Below are positions 50,299 to 62,605 of a stretch of 64,000 nt of DNA, piece by piece; the first letter of the stretch is position 1; each line of letters opens with the position of its first letter. The translations under genes were made by a program, and so were the position numbers. Source of the DNA: Juglans regia (Eukaryota; Streptophyta; Magnoliopsida; Fagales; Juglandaceae); assembly GCF_001411555.2 (NCBI RefSeq), contig NC_049909.1:21562623-21626622 (forward strand), in the 5' to 3' direction. The notes under the pieces were generated by a model that was not told the origin of the DNA, searched no databases, and saw only the letters and a program-made list of their open reading frames with translations.

Positions 50299-50950
50299 GA
50301 CGGACGCCTCTACAGCCCCCGCTGGCTGTCCCGCTCCCGGTCCCGCTCAGTGTAAAATGTAATGCTTTTTTATTTTATTTTTTTATACATATATTTTTTT
50401 AATACTATAAAATATTTTTAAAAAAAATAAAAAAATTATAATATCATTAAAAAATACTTATTTAATTATTAAATAAAAAAAATATTAAAAAAATTATAGC
50501 GGGACTGGAAGCGAAATCAAGAGCAGTGAGAGTAGCATTATTCTTTGGATCGTGCTACAGCCCCCGCTGGGGGCTCCCGCTGGGAGCTCCCGCTGGGCTG
50601 TAGTGTATTTTTGTATGTGTTTTTTTTAAGTTATTTTTTATATAATTTTTTTTAATATTTTTTAAAAAATAAAATAAATTTAGAACATTATTAAAAATAC
50701 TTTCTTAATCAAAAAGTAAAAAAAAAAATTATTAAAAAATACTTCCTTAATCACGAAGTAAAATAAAAATATTTTACTTCGTGATTAAGCAAGTATTATT
50801 TAATAATATTATAAATTTTTTTATTTTTTAAAAATATTTAAAATCATTAGAAATATCTACATAAAAAAAAAATTTTAAAAATACACATAAAAAAATACAC
50901 TAGAGCTCCAACGGGAGCCCCCAGCGGGAGCTCTAGCATTTTCCTTATTC
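50299..50950. mobile_element. Foldback MITE insertion, GC-rich ends, probably two nested or adjacent units
   Basis: The paralogous site at 60230-60250 reads TCATTTAGTAAACC without this DNA, so it is an insertion. TTTAGT lies on both sides (50293-50298 and 50951-50956). The ends carry CTACAGCCCCCGCTGG-like stretches in opposite orientation (about 50311, 50560 and 50915-50935). The centre at about 50748-50790 is a perfect hairpin (CACGAAGTAAAAT with ATTTTACTTCGTG). A second inverted pair (CCCGCTCCCGG at about 50333, GCGGGACTGG at about 50499) suggests two elements. Class is uncertain; TSD length would fit a MULE-type MITE only with mismatches. Confidence 0.65.
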
Positions 50951-52346
50951 TTTAGTAACCCTGTGATTATTCTTTTGTACAGCGAAAATGGACAGAAACT
51001 TTCTCTACACTCTGCATGCATGGATTGATGATGAGACCTGCAAGTACCTCTATTATTGCTAGATGACATAATCAATAAGGGCCTCAACTTTACAAAAGTG
51101 GATGAAATTGAACCAAAATAGCACAAGTTGCTCTGGACTGGATAACTACTAGGAAAATACTACCTATTTCTACCGCTCTATTTTACTTTTTTATTTTTAT
51201 TTAGTAATTAAGTAAGTTTTTTGCACTTAATTTACATGATTAAATACATATGTAGTATGTTTTCAAAATTAAAAAAACGACAAGTAAAGAATACATACAG
51301 TATAATATTGACATGATAATATTTAGTTTTATAAAAAAAATATTAATTATAAACTTCTTATATAAATTAATTCCATTCATTTTAGCAATAACATATACAA
51401 CTTTTTAATATGTAAACTCAAGTTCCAATGAATCTCAATCAATAGTTATTAGATCCGTTAAGATAGTGAAATATTTTATTTTATTATTATAATTTTTTAA
51501 ATGTTTTACATAAATTATAATAAATAATTTAATTTTTTAAAATTTTAAAATAATAATAATATTAAATAATATTCTAAGTTAGACAGATAAAAGATATTGG
51601 AGGGCCATTCTAGAGAAATATTCTACGTAAGTAATGAAATGTATCAACTGATCAATCGGCCGACACTACAGTGGCTGACGTGGACCCATATCACATGTAT
51701 GCATATTGTTCTTGTTCTGTAGTGGCCATCACTACAGTTGTACTGCTACCATTATCCTTTTCGGTATTCATGGGGAAGAATAATTCTAAATAATTGAGAA
51801 AAAAGGATCTAAAAAAAACTGGAACTTCAGGGTAAAAGGCATAGTTTCACAACTTTCACTCATTCCATCATGAAAGTTGCCCTGAATTTCGGAAATGAAA
51901 CAAAAATCTCAAAGAAACTGCTTTCACAGAATGGAAAAAACGGGTGTATATACAAAATACAGGAACATCGCAATTCTGAAAATAACAAAATATATCCACA
52001 GAAAATTAAACAGATGTCCAAGATCATTGTAGCGTGAGAAAAGTAGCTTCATTCTGTGCCAAAGGTTGAGCGTTTGTTCCAAACTCAGTGAGACAATTCA
52101 AAACCGAAATGGCAAGAACAAGAACATAGACAATCTTTTCTAGATCAATAACCCCATTTTCCTCCCCCGACTAACTCAAACTGCATGCCAGTGCTTATTA
52201 AGGTCCTTTGTGGGCGGGAAAAAGCGAGAAGGAGAGCAGAAACACAAACAAACGCCCAAAGGGAGAGAGACAGGGTGGTTGGAACGTTGGTGGCAAAGAA
52301 TAAGAGGACAAGTTGTTACATAATAAGAGAACTGGAAACATGCAAA

Positions 52347-52556
52347 TGTTAAAGACTTCGTTTGGTTCTTTAACTACTCTCAACTCTTCTCAACTCATCA
52401 TTATAATTTTTTTAAATTTTAACACAAAATATAATAAATAATTCAATTTTTTCAAATCTCAAAATAATAATAATGTTAAAAAATAATATTTTAACAATAT
52501 TTTATCATCTCAACTCAACTCAACTCAACTCACTTCAACATCCAAACACAACCTAA
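52347..52556. mobile_element. MITE-like insertion, copy 1
   Basis: Block U at 6.3 kb lacks this stretch. It starts GACTTCGTTTGGTTC and ends ATCCAAACACAACCT, an imperfect inverted end, with CTCAACTCAACTCAACTCA next to the right end. The same ends appear at 54.6-54.75 kb (CATCCAAACGCAGCC) and in part at 41.0 kb. The class was not determined. Confidence 0.5.
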
Positions 52557-53749
52557 ACGTAAATAAGTGTATTAGTATTGGATTATATTATGTAAATGTA
52601 AAATTTATATAAAATGATATGATTTTGTATTTGATTATTCTATTTAAAATTTATTTTTACATTAGATTATTTATTTATTAGTTAAAATAATAATAAAATA
52701 TTTTAATTTAACAATATATTTTTTTTAATTTTTTTATTCTATTAATAAGGAGGGGAACTCTTTAAAAAATATATATATATTAATTATAGAAAATGCTTTT
52801 ACTTTTATAAAAAAGCACTTTGGAACGCGAAAAGTCGTTTAAGTACGGCCGTAAGCAGATTGAAAGGATTGGGAATTGACTACCGGGGGGAGGGAGGTTA
52901 CGTACGAGTTTAATCCTTCTCCAACCAGTCGGTCCATCTTGAAATTTTTTTTTTTTTTTTAATAGGTTCTATCGTTTGCTCATGGTTTAGAACCACCACT
53001 GGCACCGGATCGAATATCTTAGGATGGAGTCGTGCTATATGTACATATTTTATGCATTTATTAAGTGATAATTTTATTATCGTATTTTCTTTAATTTAAA
53101 CTTTAAATTTTAAATTTTTTATGATTTTCCATAGTCAACACGTTAACATATTTTCGAATAATTTTATTTACTTTTGTTTTTGTTTTTTTTACAATACGAA
53201 CGTACAGGCCAAGACCGTGCACTCAAACGTACGGGAAAAGTCTTATTTTCGAATAAATCGTACGCTATCCATTTGCCCCAGCGCCCACATTTATTGAAGA
53301 ACCACAATTATGCTTAATTACCAAATTGACAGTCAAAATGAGCGCCTTCACATCACGTATCTTGATTGATTGAATATTTGCAAGACTAGTCGTTGCCTAC
53401 CATTAATGCAGCTTCATACAAAGGTAAACAGGCAACTTAAGTAAGCGAGCTAGAACTGGAAGATCATGAATATGCATGGCCCACATGATAATCAAAGGGG
53501 ACTGCACCAGTATATCATGCATGCATAGCCTCCAAACGACTTTTCTAACCTGTATCTCCGATGGTGGCTACGAGCATTATGTCATTATATATGGGACGTG
53601 GTCTTCATTTGCCCATAACAATTAATTATCATTGACAGCTGAATTTCCTCGAACCAGCTTCTTCGATCCCTCTCGATGTCGTATCTTTTTTTCTCACGTT
53701 GATTTCAGAGGAAAAGATGTTTGGGAGTACTTTTATACCCAATTTGGGG

Positions 53750-53819
53750 CAGATTTTCATGAACAGCTGTGGACATCGGGTTGAGAACCTGTGGTCCTTC
53801 ATGCAGCCACGCAAGCAGG
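53750..53819 (+). repeat. 70-bp conserved element, copy 4 of 6
   Basis: Starts CAGATTTTCATGAACAGCTG and ends CACGCAAGCAGG, followed by TGCTATATTGTATAC. It differs from copies 1-3 at three shared positions that it holds in common with copy 5. Confidence 0.7.
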
Positions 53820-54508
53820 TGCTATATTGTATACAAGAAAAACGATAAATACACAATATTTTATATAATAATATTTTAAAAGGAAGGATGTTTTTATAAG
53901 ATATCTTATAAAATTAACATAATTTTATAAAAATATTTTTATTTTATAATATGTTGCAAAAAAATTTTGTGGGAAGTGTTATATGTTTATCACTACTTAT
54001 TATATACAAAGTTGAAAACTGGTACGGAAACAGCCAGTGCAATAATTTTTATTTAAAGAAATGGCGATTGAGATTGTAATATTTAAAATATAAAATAAAT
54101 AATAAAATTTATCTTTTTTATTAATTTAAAATTTTAAAATAAGTGATAATTTCGTATAATATAAAATCAGAGGTCATGATCGAATCATGATTCTATACTT
54201 TACTACTATAAAATGATTTATACATATTTCAAATAAACAAGTTTTGAGCATGCATTTATAAAAAATTAGACTCAATCTTAAAAAAGTATAAAAAAAATAT
54301 TACTTTTTAGTGAGATTTATTTTTTTACAAAGAACTTGCGCAAGATTTGTTTATGAGATGTAAGATCTAACACTGTACATTAAAAGAATTTTAGAATCTA
54401 ACGTATTATATCAATCAGATTTATTTTTATAAGATTTATTTGTAAGCGAAACAATTTTTTACTTGAGCTCTCTAATGCAGAAAATTAAAGTGGGCATGTT
54501 TTTCTTAC

Positions 54509-54580
54509 AGTTGTATCAGATTAGCAAGATTTTTGAGTTCAGCCGGTAGGACTCCGCTAAAAGCAAGATCCTTCAGCTGG
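54509..54580 (-). pseudogene. Isolated LRR exon 3 of the minus-strand RLK type
   Basis: 72 nt, with acceptor CAG and donor GTAAG intact. It codes QLKDLAFSGVLPAELKNLAN on the minus strand, with K where the copy at 49357-49428 has R. No exon 2 or exon 4 is next to it: a different spacer starts 11 bases beyond the exon on the acceptor side. It is a duplication fragment. Confidence 0.8.
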
Positions 54581-54591
54581 CTGTCACACAA

Positions 54592-55780
54592 CATTTTCAA
54601 CTTCTCATAAATACATTTAAAACTCATTTTAACATCTAAACACATCTAACTTCAATATCATATGTGAGCCCCACAGAACTCACTTTATCATCTCAACTCA
54701 CTACCATTTATAGAGAACTCAACTCAGCTCAGTTCAACATCCAAACGCAGCCTTAAAGTTCTTAATGTTAGGACATAAATGAAATGATTAAATTTAGCTT
54801 TTCTCATAAAATTAAGTTTTTAATATAAGTAGTTATTTCATATGATATCATAGATGAGGTCCTAAGTTTGAACTTGGACTCCAGACTTTACTCTCATTTA
54901 ATTAAATATTTTACATATTGGAAGAGCCTGACCCACATATAACATACAGTGTTGGAATATGAATTAACTAATTAAATTAATCAAGCTCTTTCTCATTAGC
55001 TTAAGTTTTAGGATCAGTGGCGATTTAACAACCAAGACATGATTAACAGTTCTCTACGCTGTATGAAACAAAAATCTAGTAAGAAAAAAAGAAAGAAAAC
55101 ATGATTATTCACAGTTTTGAGCTATTAAGATTGTTATCATAACCTTTTACAACCACCTATACTACTATTTGTTTTCAAAAATCCCAAGCAAGAAAACAAT
55201 GCGAAATATTAAAACTGATACAAATAAAATTCGAAATAAAACAATAGGTTTTCAGAAAAGCAACCGCCAAGTACCAGTTCCAATGAGTCACCATAACAGA
55301 TAGAAGATTGAAATTTCCCATCAACAAGAAACAAAAGTCTTGGCATATACCAACTTCCAGAGGAACAAACATCCCAAATTTACCAACGACATATTGTGAA
55401 CAAGTTCAAATAACCATAACATGAAGTAACATGGACAAGGAACACATGCATGTGTTGTTGCAAATCCAGAACAAGGTAATCAACCCCGGATCCACATTGA
55501 AAAGCAAAATGAAAAATAAAAATAAAAGTGGGATCGTCACATCCGAAAACAAAACTTTCGCATAAATATATAAGCACATTTATCGCAATCGTTAAACCCA
55601 GCATAATCCTAGCAAACCGACAACACTGAAAGCTTTACAACCAACAAGAACAGACAAGAAAAAGAACAAAAAAAAAAAAAGAAGGAAAAGAACAAGGAGG
55701 CACCGAGACAACAAGAACCAATACCGTTCTCAAATAGAATCCAATATGATATGATACAAAATAATTCGACTTATTCACAT
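54592..55780. other. Unique spacer between the two 3.6-kb copies
   Basis: 54592-54755 looks like one end of the MITE family (ACTCAACTCAGCTCAGTTCA, CATCCAAACGCAGCC). 54755-55015 is a TRIM-like repeat with a recognisable diverged primer site (ATGATATCATAGATGAGG) and a TGTTGGAATATGAATTAACT stretch. 55015-55780 is A-rich and has no recognised gene or repeat. The spacer replaces exon 2 and intron 1 of the minus-strand gene in this copy. Confidence 0.55.
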
Positions 55781-57140
55781 AATGGACAGAAACTTTCTCT
55801 ACACTCTGCATGCATGGATTGATGATGAGACCTGCAAGTACCTCTATTATTGCTAGATGACATAATCAATAAGGGCCTCAACTTTACAAAAGTGGATGAA
55901 ATTGAACCAAAATAGCACAAGTTGCTCTGGACTGGATAACTACTAGGAAAATACTACCTATTTCTACCGCTCTATTTTACTTTTTTATTTTTATTTAGTA
56001 ATTAAGTAAGTTTTTTGCACTTAATTTACATGATTAAATACATATGTAGTATGTTTTCAAAATTAAAAAAACGACAAGTAAAGAATACATACAGTATAAT
56101 ATTGACATGATAATATTTAGTTTTATAAAAAAAATATTAATTATAAACTTCTTATATAAATTAATTCCATTCATTTTAGCAATAACATATACAACTTTTT
56201 AATATGTAAACTCAAGTTCCAATGAATCTCAATCAATAGTTATTAGATCCGTTAAGATAGTGAAATATTTTATTTTATTATTATAATTTTTTAAATGTTT
56301 TACATAAATTATAATAAATAATTTAATTTTTTAAAATTTTAAAATAATAATAATATTAAATAATATTCTAAGTTAGACAGATAAAAGATATTGGAGGGCC
56401 ATTCTAGAGAAATATTCTACGTAAGTAATGAAATGTATCAACTGATCAATCGGCCGACACTACAGTGGCTGACGTGGACCCATATCACATGTATGCATAT
56501 TGTTCTTGTTCTGTAGTGGCCATCACTACAGTTGTACTGCTACCATTATCCTTTTCGGTATTCATGGGGAAGAATAATTCTAAATAATTGAGAAAAAAGG
56601 ATCTAAAAAAAACTGGAACTTCAGGGTAAAAGGCATAGTTTCACAACTTTCACTCATTCCATCATGAAAGTTGCCCTGAATTTCGGAAATGAAACAAAAA
56701 TCTCAAAGAAACTGCTTTCACAGAATGGAAAAAACGGGTGTATATACAAAATACAGGAACATCGCAATTCTGAAAATAACAAAATATATCCACAGAAAAT
56801 TAAACAGATGTCCAAGATCATTGTAGCGTGAGAAAAGTAGCTTCATTCTGTGCCAAAGGTTGAGCGTTTGTTCCAAACTCAGTGAGACAATTCAAAACCG
56901 AAATGGCAAGAACAAGAACATAGACAATCTTTTCTAGATCAATAACCCCATTTTCCTCCCCCGACTAACTCAAACTGCATGCCAGTGCTTATTAAGGTCC
57001 TTTGTGGGCGGGAAAAAGCGAGAAGGAGAGCAGAAACACAAACAAACGCCCAAAGGGAGAGAGACAGGGTGGTTGGAACGTTGGTGGCAAAGAATAAGAG
57101 GACAAGTTGTTACATAATAAGAGAACTGGAAACATGCAAA

Positions 57141-57350
57141 TGTTAAAGACTTCGTTTGGTTCTTTAACTACTCTCAACTCTTCTCAACTCATCATTATAA
57201 TTTTTTTAAATTTTAACACAAAATATAATAAATAATTCAATTTTTTCAAATCTCAAAATAATAATAATGTTAAAAAATAATATTTTAACAATATTTTATC
57301 ATCTCAACTCAACTCAACTCAACTCACTTCAACATCCAAACACAACCTAA
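57141..57350. mobile_element. MITE-like insertion, copy 2 (duplicated with its block)
   Basis: Identical by eye to 52347-52556 and at the same place in the duplicated block, so it was inserted before the duplication. Confidence 0.5.
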
Positions 57351-58543
57351 ACGTAAATAAGTGTATTAGTATTGGATTATATTATGTAAATGTAAAATTT
57401 ATATAAAATGATATGATTTTGTATTTGATTATTCTATTTAAAATTTATTTTTACATTAGATTATTTATTTATTAGTTAAAATAATAATAAAATATTTTAA
57501 TTTAACAATATATTTTTTTTAATTTTTTTATTCTATTAATAAGGAGGGGAACTCTTTAAAAAATATATATATATTAATTATAGAAAATGCTTTTACTTTT
57601 ATAAAAAAGCACTTTGGAACGCGAAAAGTCGTTTAAGTACGGCCGTAAGCAGATTGAAAGGATTGGGAATTGACTACCGGGGGGAGGGAGGTTACGTACG
57701 AGTTTAATCCTTCTCCAACCAGTCGGTCCATCTTGAAATTTTTTTTTTTTTTTTTAATAGGTTCTATCGTTTGCTCATGGTTTAGAACCACCACTGGCAC
57801 CGGATCGAATATCTTAGGATGGAGTCGTGCTATATGTACATATTTTATGCATTTATTAAGTGATAATTTTATTATCGTATTTTCTTTAATTTAAACTTTA
57901 AATTTTAAATTTTTTATGATTTTCCATAGTCAACACGTTAACATATTTTCGAATAATTTTATTTACTTTTGTTTTTGTTTTTTTTTTCAATACGAACGTA
58001 CAGGCCAAGACCGTGCACTCAAACGTACGGGAAAAGTCTTATTTTCGAAAAAATCGTAAGCTATCCATTTGCCCCAGCGCCCACATTTATTGAAGAACCA
58101 CAATTATGCTTAATTACCAAATTGACAGTCAAAATGAGCGCATTCACATCACGTATCTTGATTGATTGAATATTTGCAAGACTAGTCGTTGCCTACCATT
58201 AATGCAGCTTCATACAAAGGTAAACAGGCAACTTAAGTAAGCGAACTAGAACTGGAAGATCATGAATATGCATGGCCCACATGATAAATCAAAGGGGACT
58301 GCATCAGTATATCATGCATGCATAGCCTCCAAACGACTTTTCTAACCTGTATCTCCGATGGTGGCTACAGCATTATGTCATTATATATGGGACGTGGTCT
58401 TCATTTGCCCATAACAATTAATTATCATTGACAGCTTAATTTCCTCGAACCAGCTTCTTCGATCCCTCGATGTCGTATCTTTTTTTCTCACGTTGATTTC
58501 AGAGGAAAAGATGTTTGGGAGTACTTTTATACCCAATTTGGGG

Positions 58544-58613
58544 CAGATTTTCATGAACAGCTGTGGACATCGGGTTGAGAACCTGTGGTCCTTCATGCAG
58601 CCACGCAGGCAGG
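58544..58613 (+). repeat. 70-bp conserved element, copy 5 of 6
   Basis: As copy 4 except CACGCAGGCAGG at its right end. Confidence 0.7.
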
Positions 58614-59300
58614 TGCTATATTGTATACAAGAAAAATGATAAATACACAATATTTTATATAATAATATTTTAAAAGGAATGATGTTTTTATAAGATATCT
58701 TATAAAATTAACATAATTTTATAAATATATCTTTATTTTATAATATATTGTAAAAAATATTGTGAAAAGTGTTATATGTTTATCACTACTCATTATATAC
58801 AAAGTTGAGAACTGGTACGGAAACAGCCAGTGCAATAATTTTTATTTAAAGAAATGGCGATTGAGATTGTAATATTTAAAATATAAAATAAATAATAAAA
58901 TTTATCTTTTTTATTAATTTAAAATAATAAAATAAGTGATAATTTCATATAATATAAAATCAGAGGTCATGATCAAATCATGATTCTATACTTTACTACT
59001 ATAAAATGATTTATACATATTTCAAATAAGCAAGTTTTGAGCATGCATTTATAAAAAAGTAGACTCAATCTTAAAAAAATATAAAAAAATATTATTTTTT
59101 AGTGAGACTTACTTTTTTATAAAGAACTTGCACAAGATTTGTTTATGAGATGTAAGATCTAATACTGTACATTAAAAGAATTTTAGAATTTAACGTATTA
59201 TATCAATCAGATTTATTTTTATAAGATTTATTTTTAAGCGAAACAATTTTTCACTTTAGCTCTCTAATGCAGAAAATTAAAGTGGGCATGTTTTTCTTAC

Positions 59301-59850
59301 AGTTGTATCAGATTAGCAAGATTTCTGAGTTCAGCTGGTAGGACTCCGCTAAAACAAGATTCTTCAGCTGGCTGTCACACAAAAAGAAATAAAAAATCCA
59401 TAAAATAACTGAAATAAAAATATATCAAAGTTCTAGTACTATTTAGAAGAGGAAAACATCATCATGTGGTCATACATATTTTTGCATACTTATATAAATA
59501 AATATATATATATCTCATGTATACCACAACTATTAATATATATCAATATTGCTGAAAAGATAGCTAGACAGATATAAAATTCATGAAAAAAGTACTGATA
59601 TCAACAAACATTTAGGTTTATGTTTATTAATTAAGGAAAATGTGGCTAGGGATATAGCAAAAGGAAAGCTCATACATGCTCGTGATTCCACAAACAGTGT
59701 CATTTTTTAGAGTGCAGTCGCATGTGACATTGCTTAGAATTTCGATACCGTCGATATTGGATATGTTGACACTTGTATCATGACAAAAATTCTCGTCGAT
59801 CCTCCAATTTAAGTTCTGTAATTTTGTGGATATTGCTTCGAGAGGTTTCA
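59301..59850 (-). pseudogene. Two-exon fragment (exons 2 and 3) of the minus-strand RLK type
   Basis: Exon 2 is 59676-59850 and open (LEAISTKLQNLNWRIDENF, NVTCDCTLKNDTVCGITSM), and its length mod 3 matches exon 2 of the plus-strand genes. Exon 3 (59301-59371) is 71 nt instead of 72: a base is lost in the AAAGCAAGATC stretch, which shifts the frame. No exon 4 lies below and no exon 1 was found above. This copy preserves the exon 2 frame that the 49.7-kb copy has lost. Confidence 0.8.
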
Positions 59851-61200
59851 CTGTTGATCAACAAAATAAATTAGTAATCCGCATGTATATATGTATGTTA
59901 AATAAAATCTACGAATCATCCTGGTCAAAAGGAAATGAAAAGCACAAATTGAGAGAGAAAGAGGTAAGCTCACGTAATCTAAGTCTATATATTAAAAATG
60001 ATTAATCAATAGTATAATTTAAATTTTGGTGGAATTATTATAAAAATTAAGAACATATATCTCTCTCCTAAGTATTCTATATATTATTTATATTCATCAG
60101 TAAATATAATAATTAAAATACCAGTCTTATACAGTAAAAAAAGGCTCATAAAAAAGAAAAAAAAGTTTAAATTAATTTTTAAAAAAATCTAGATAATCAT
60201 GATTCAATCTTTTTATGAGTGATAAGATCATTTAGTAAACCTGCGATTATTCTTTTATACAGCGAAAATGGACAGAAAGTTTTTCTGCAGTATGCATGCA
60301 TTGATTGAAGATAAGACCTGTAAGTACCTCTATTATTGCTAGTTGAGATAATCAACAACGACCTCAACTTTACAAAAAGTGATGTGAAATTGAACCAAAA
60401 TGTCGCAAGTTGCTCTGGACTGGACAAGTACTACTAATTACTTTTGTTTTCAAAAGTAAAAAACAAAAAGTAAAGACTGTTTTCAAAATTAAAAAACGAC
60501 AAGTAAAGAAATCAAACAGTATAATATTGACATGATAATATTTAGTTTTATAAAAAAATATTAATTATAAACTTCTTATATAAATTAATTTCAATCATTT
60601 TAGCAATAACATATATAACTTTTTTAACATGTAAAGTTTAAACTCAAGTTCCAATGATCCTCAATCAATAGTTATTAGGCCTGTTTAAATAGTGAATATG
60701 GTTCCTCTCATTTTATTTTATTATTATATTTTTTAAAATTTTTATATAAATTATAATAAATAATTTAATTTTTTTTTAATTTTAAAATAATCATAATATT
60801 AAATAATATAGACAAAAAGATGGAGGTCATTCTAAGAAATTAATATTAAATAATATCAACTGATCAATCGGCCGTCACTACAGTGACTGACGTGGACCCA
60901 TATCACATGCATGCATATTGTTTTGTAGTTGCCGTACGTCACTACACTTGTACTGCTATCGTTATCCTTTCGCTATTCATGCGGAAGAATAATTCTAAAT
61001 AAAGTAACGAAGTTCTGATAAATTTTATACAAATTTTTTATAAAATAAAGAGTCTTATTAATAAATAATACCTTTTTTAATATTTTTTTTAATGTAAGGT
61101 CTATTTTTTTATAAAGATTTATATAAAATTTATTTATTGAAAATTTATACAAATTATTTTTCTTTTAAATAATTGAGAAAAAAGGATCTAGAAAATGAGC
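59851..61200. repeat. Third copy of the region upstream of the minus-strand RLK exon 2
   Basis: Parallels 49898-50298 and 50951-51830, without the foldback MITE. Landmarks are AGCGAAAATGGACAGAAA (60262), ACTGATCAATCGGCCG (60859) and GACGTGGACCCATATCACAT. Short minus-strand frames at 60197-60427 and 50875-51126 resemble each other (FCPFSLYKRII), but this could reflect plain DNA similarity. No gene is claimed. Confidence 0.6.
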
Positions 61201-62605
61201 GCATTCATCACACGTACCTTGACTGATTGAATAGCGCATTCATCACACGTACCTTGATTGATTGAATAATGCAGCTTCATACAAAAGTAAACAGGCAACC
61301 CAAGTAAGCGAGCTAGATCTAGAAGATCATGTATGTGCATGGACCACATGATAAATCAAAGGGGACTGCATCAGTATATCATGCATGGCCTCCAAACGAC
61401 TTTCTAACCTCTCTTTGGATGCAGGTGACTATATATCATTAAGGGACGCGGACTTCATTTGCCAATAATAATTAAATATTATTGTCACCTTAATTTCCTC
61501 GAACTAGCTTCTTCGACCATGTATATCTTTTTTTCTCACGTTGATTTCAAGAAAAAAAAAATGTTTGGGAGTACTTGGGACAGATTTTCACGAACAACTG
61601 TGGACATCGAGTTGAGGACTTGTAATCCTTCATGTAGCCACGCAGGCAGAGACTATATAAAATAAGAAAACTCTTATTCATCGCTTCAATTTTCACAATA
61701 TTTTCATTATTTTATAACGTGATATTAGATGATTAAAAACTATTTATTATATTTTATTTGTGAACGTATTATTAATTAATGTTACATTATAAAATAATGA
61801 GATTATGACAAAAAAATAAATGATGAATAGATTTTTTTCATAAAATAAATGGTCATTGGGCTCACATTTGATAAAATATAAAATAAATAATAAAATTTAT
61901 CTTTTTGTGTTAATTTAAGTAGTGATTTCATATGTATAATAACATAACAGAGGTGATCCTAATCAAATTATCATTCTACATTTCATTAAATTAATTAAAT
62001 GTTTCACTTAAAGGACCTCTCATTGAAGGAGAATTTGACACATGTAAAGAAAAATATTAAGATATAAAATAAATAATAAAATCTATATATTTCTATTAGT
62101 TTTAACCTATTTTATTCACAATCTATTCTCAGCAACCAACGTTGACAATTAGTCGCGATTTCCCAATTTTAGGCATTAAATTTGTAATTATAATATATTA
62201 AGAAAATGATATGATAACAACTATATATATCATAGTCCATTTACAACTTAGCATGTAATAATTATTTTTTTTTCATGTACTTTAAACTGTTAATAGGACA
62301 ATAGTTTTGAATTAAAGTGAAAAGAAATAATTTTTTAATATGAAATTGTAGACAAATTGTGCAACTCATAAAGTCCTTACGGTCTCTCTCAGCTCGTCCC
62401 TATCTGTCTCCAACGAAAGGTCCTTCCTTGCATTTGCTCTCCAGTATTACTGCTTACGTCCCAATTCAATTCACACTGATCCTATCGTCTCTCTCTTATA
62501 ATTCTCTGAACTCCTTCGTACTACTTATTCATGAGCCATTTGTGTACTGCTTTCACTTGTTAATTGGGTATGTTGTGAGGTTGGTATTTTCGTTGGAAAA
62601 TAAAT
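61201..62605 (+). repeat. Upstream module copy leading into the RLK at 62606
   Basis: In order: the right part of block U (61240-61540), with a 30-bp tandem repeat of GAGCGCATTCATCACACGTA and ACCTTGA(C/T)TGATTGAATA near 61197-61268; the 70-bp element; ACTATATAAAATAAG; a TRIM-like repeat (about 61870-62110); and the 5' leader (about 62362-62545). It is the only module besides 11018-11967 that is followed by a coding exon. Confidence 0.7.
61581..61650 (+). repeat. 70-bp conserved element, copy 6 of 6
   Basis: Starts CAGATTTTCACGAACAACTG and ends CACGCAGGCAGA. It is the most diverged copy, with changes inside the GGTCC stem, yet has no indel. Confidence 0.65.

Larger units (their letters stand above)
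50987..54591. repeat. 3.6-kb duplicated block, copy 1
   Basis: Pairs with 55781-59382. It runs from AATGGACAGAAACTTTCTCT to the GGCTGTCACACAA stretch next to an LRR exon. It contains block U of the upstream module, the 70-bp element copy 4, a TRIM-like repeat and LRR exon 3. By eye the first about 2.2 kb is identical to its partner except for homopolymer lengths, while the last about 1.4 kb has scattered substitutions. The short frames inside (for example 52198-52383) are identical in both copies only because the DNA is. Confidence 0.9.
55781..59382. repeat. 3.6-kb duplicated block, copy 2
   Basis: Partner of 50987-54591, offset 4794 bp at the left end. Unlike copy 1, it continues on its right side into exon 2 and the intron of the minus-strand gene, as the 49.3-50.9 kb copy does. 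Confidence 0.9.

Noticed and set aside
52198..52383. 61-aa minus-strand frame identical at 56992-57177
   Set aside because: The identity comes from the recent DNA duplication. The related block at 6.2 kb does not keep the frame, so no coding selection is shown.
53629..53856. 75-aa minus-strand frame repeated at 58381-58650
   Set aside because: A one-to-two-base difference between copies shifts the frame and changes the C-terminal half, so it is not a conserved protein.
60197..60427. 76-aa minus-strand frame resembling 50875-51126 (FCPFSLYKRII)
   Set aside because: No known domain and no splice link to exon 2. The resemblance is at the level expected from the DNA similarity of the two regions, so a gene is not claimed.
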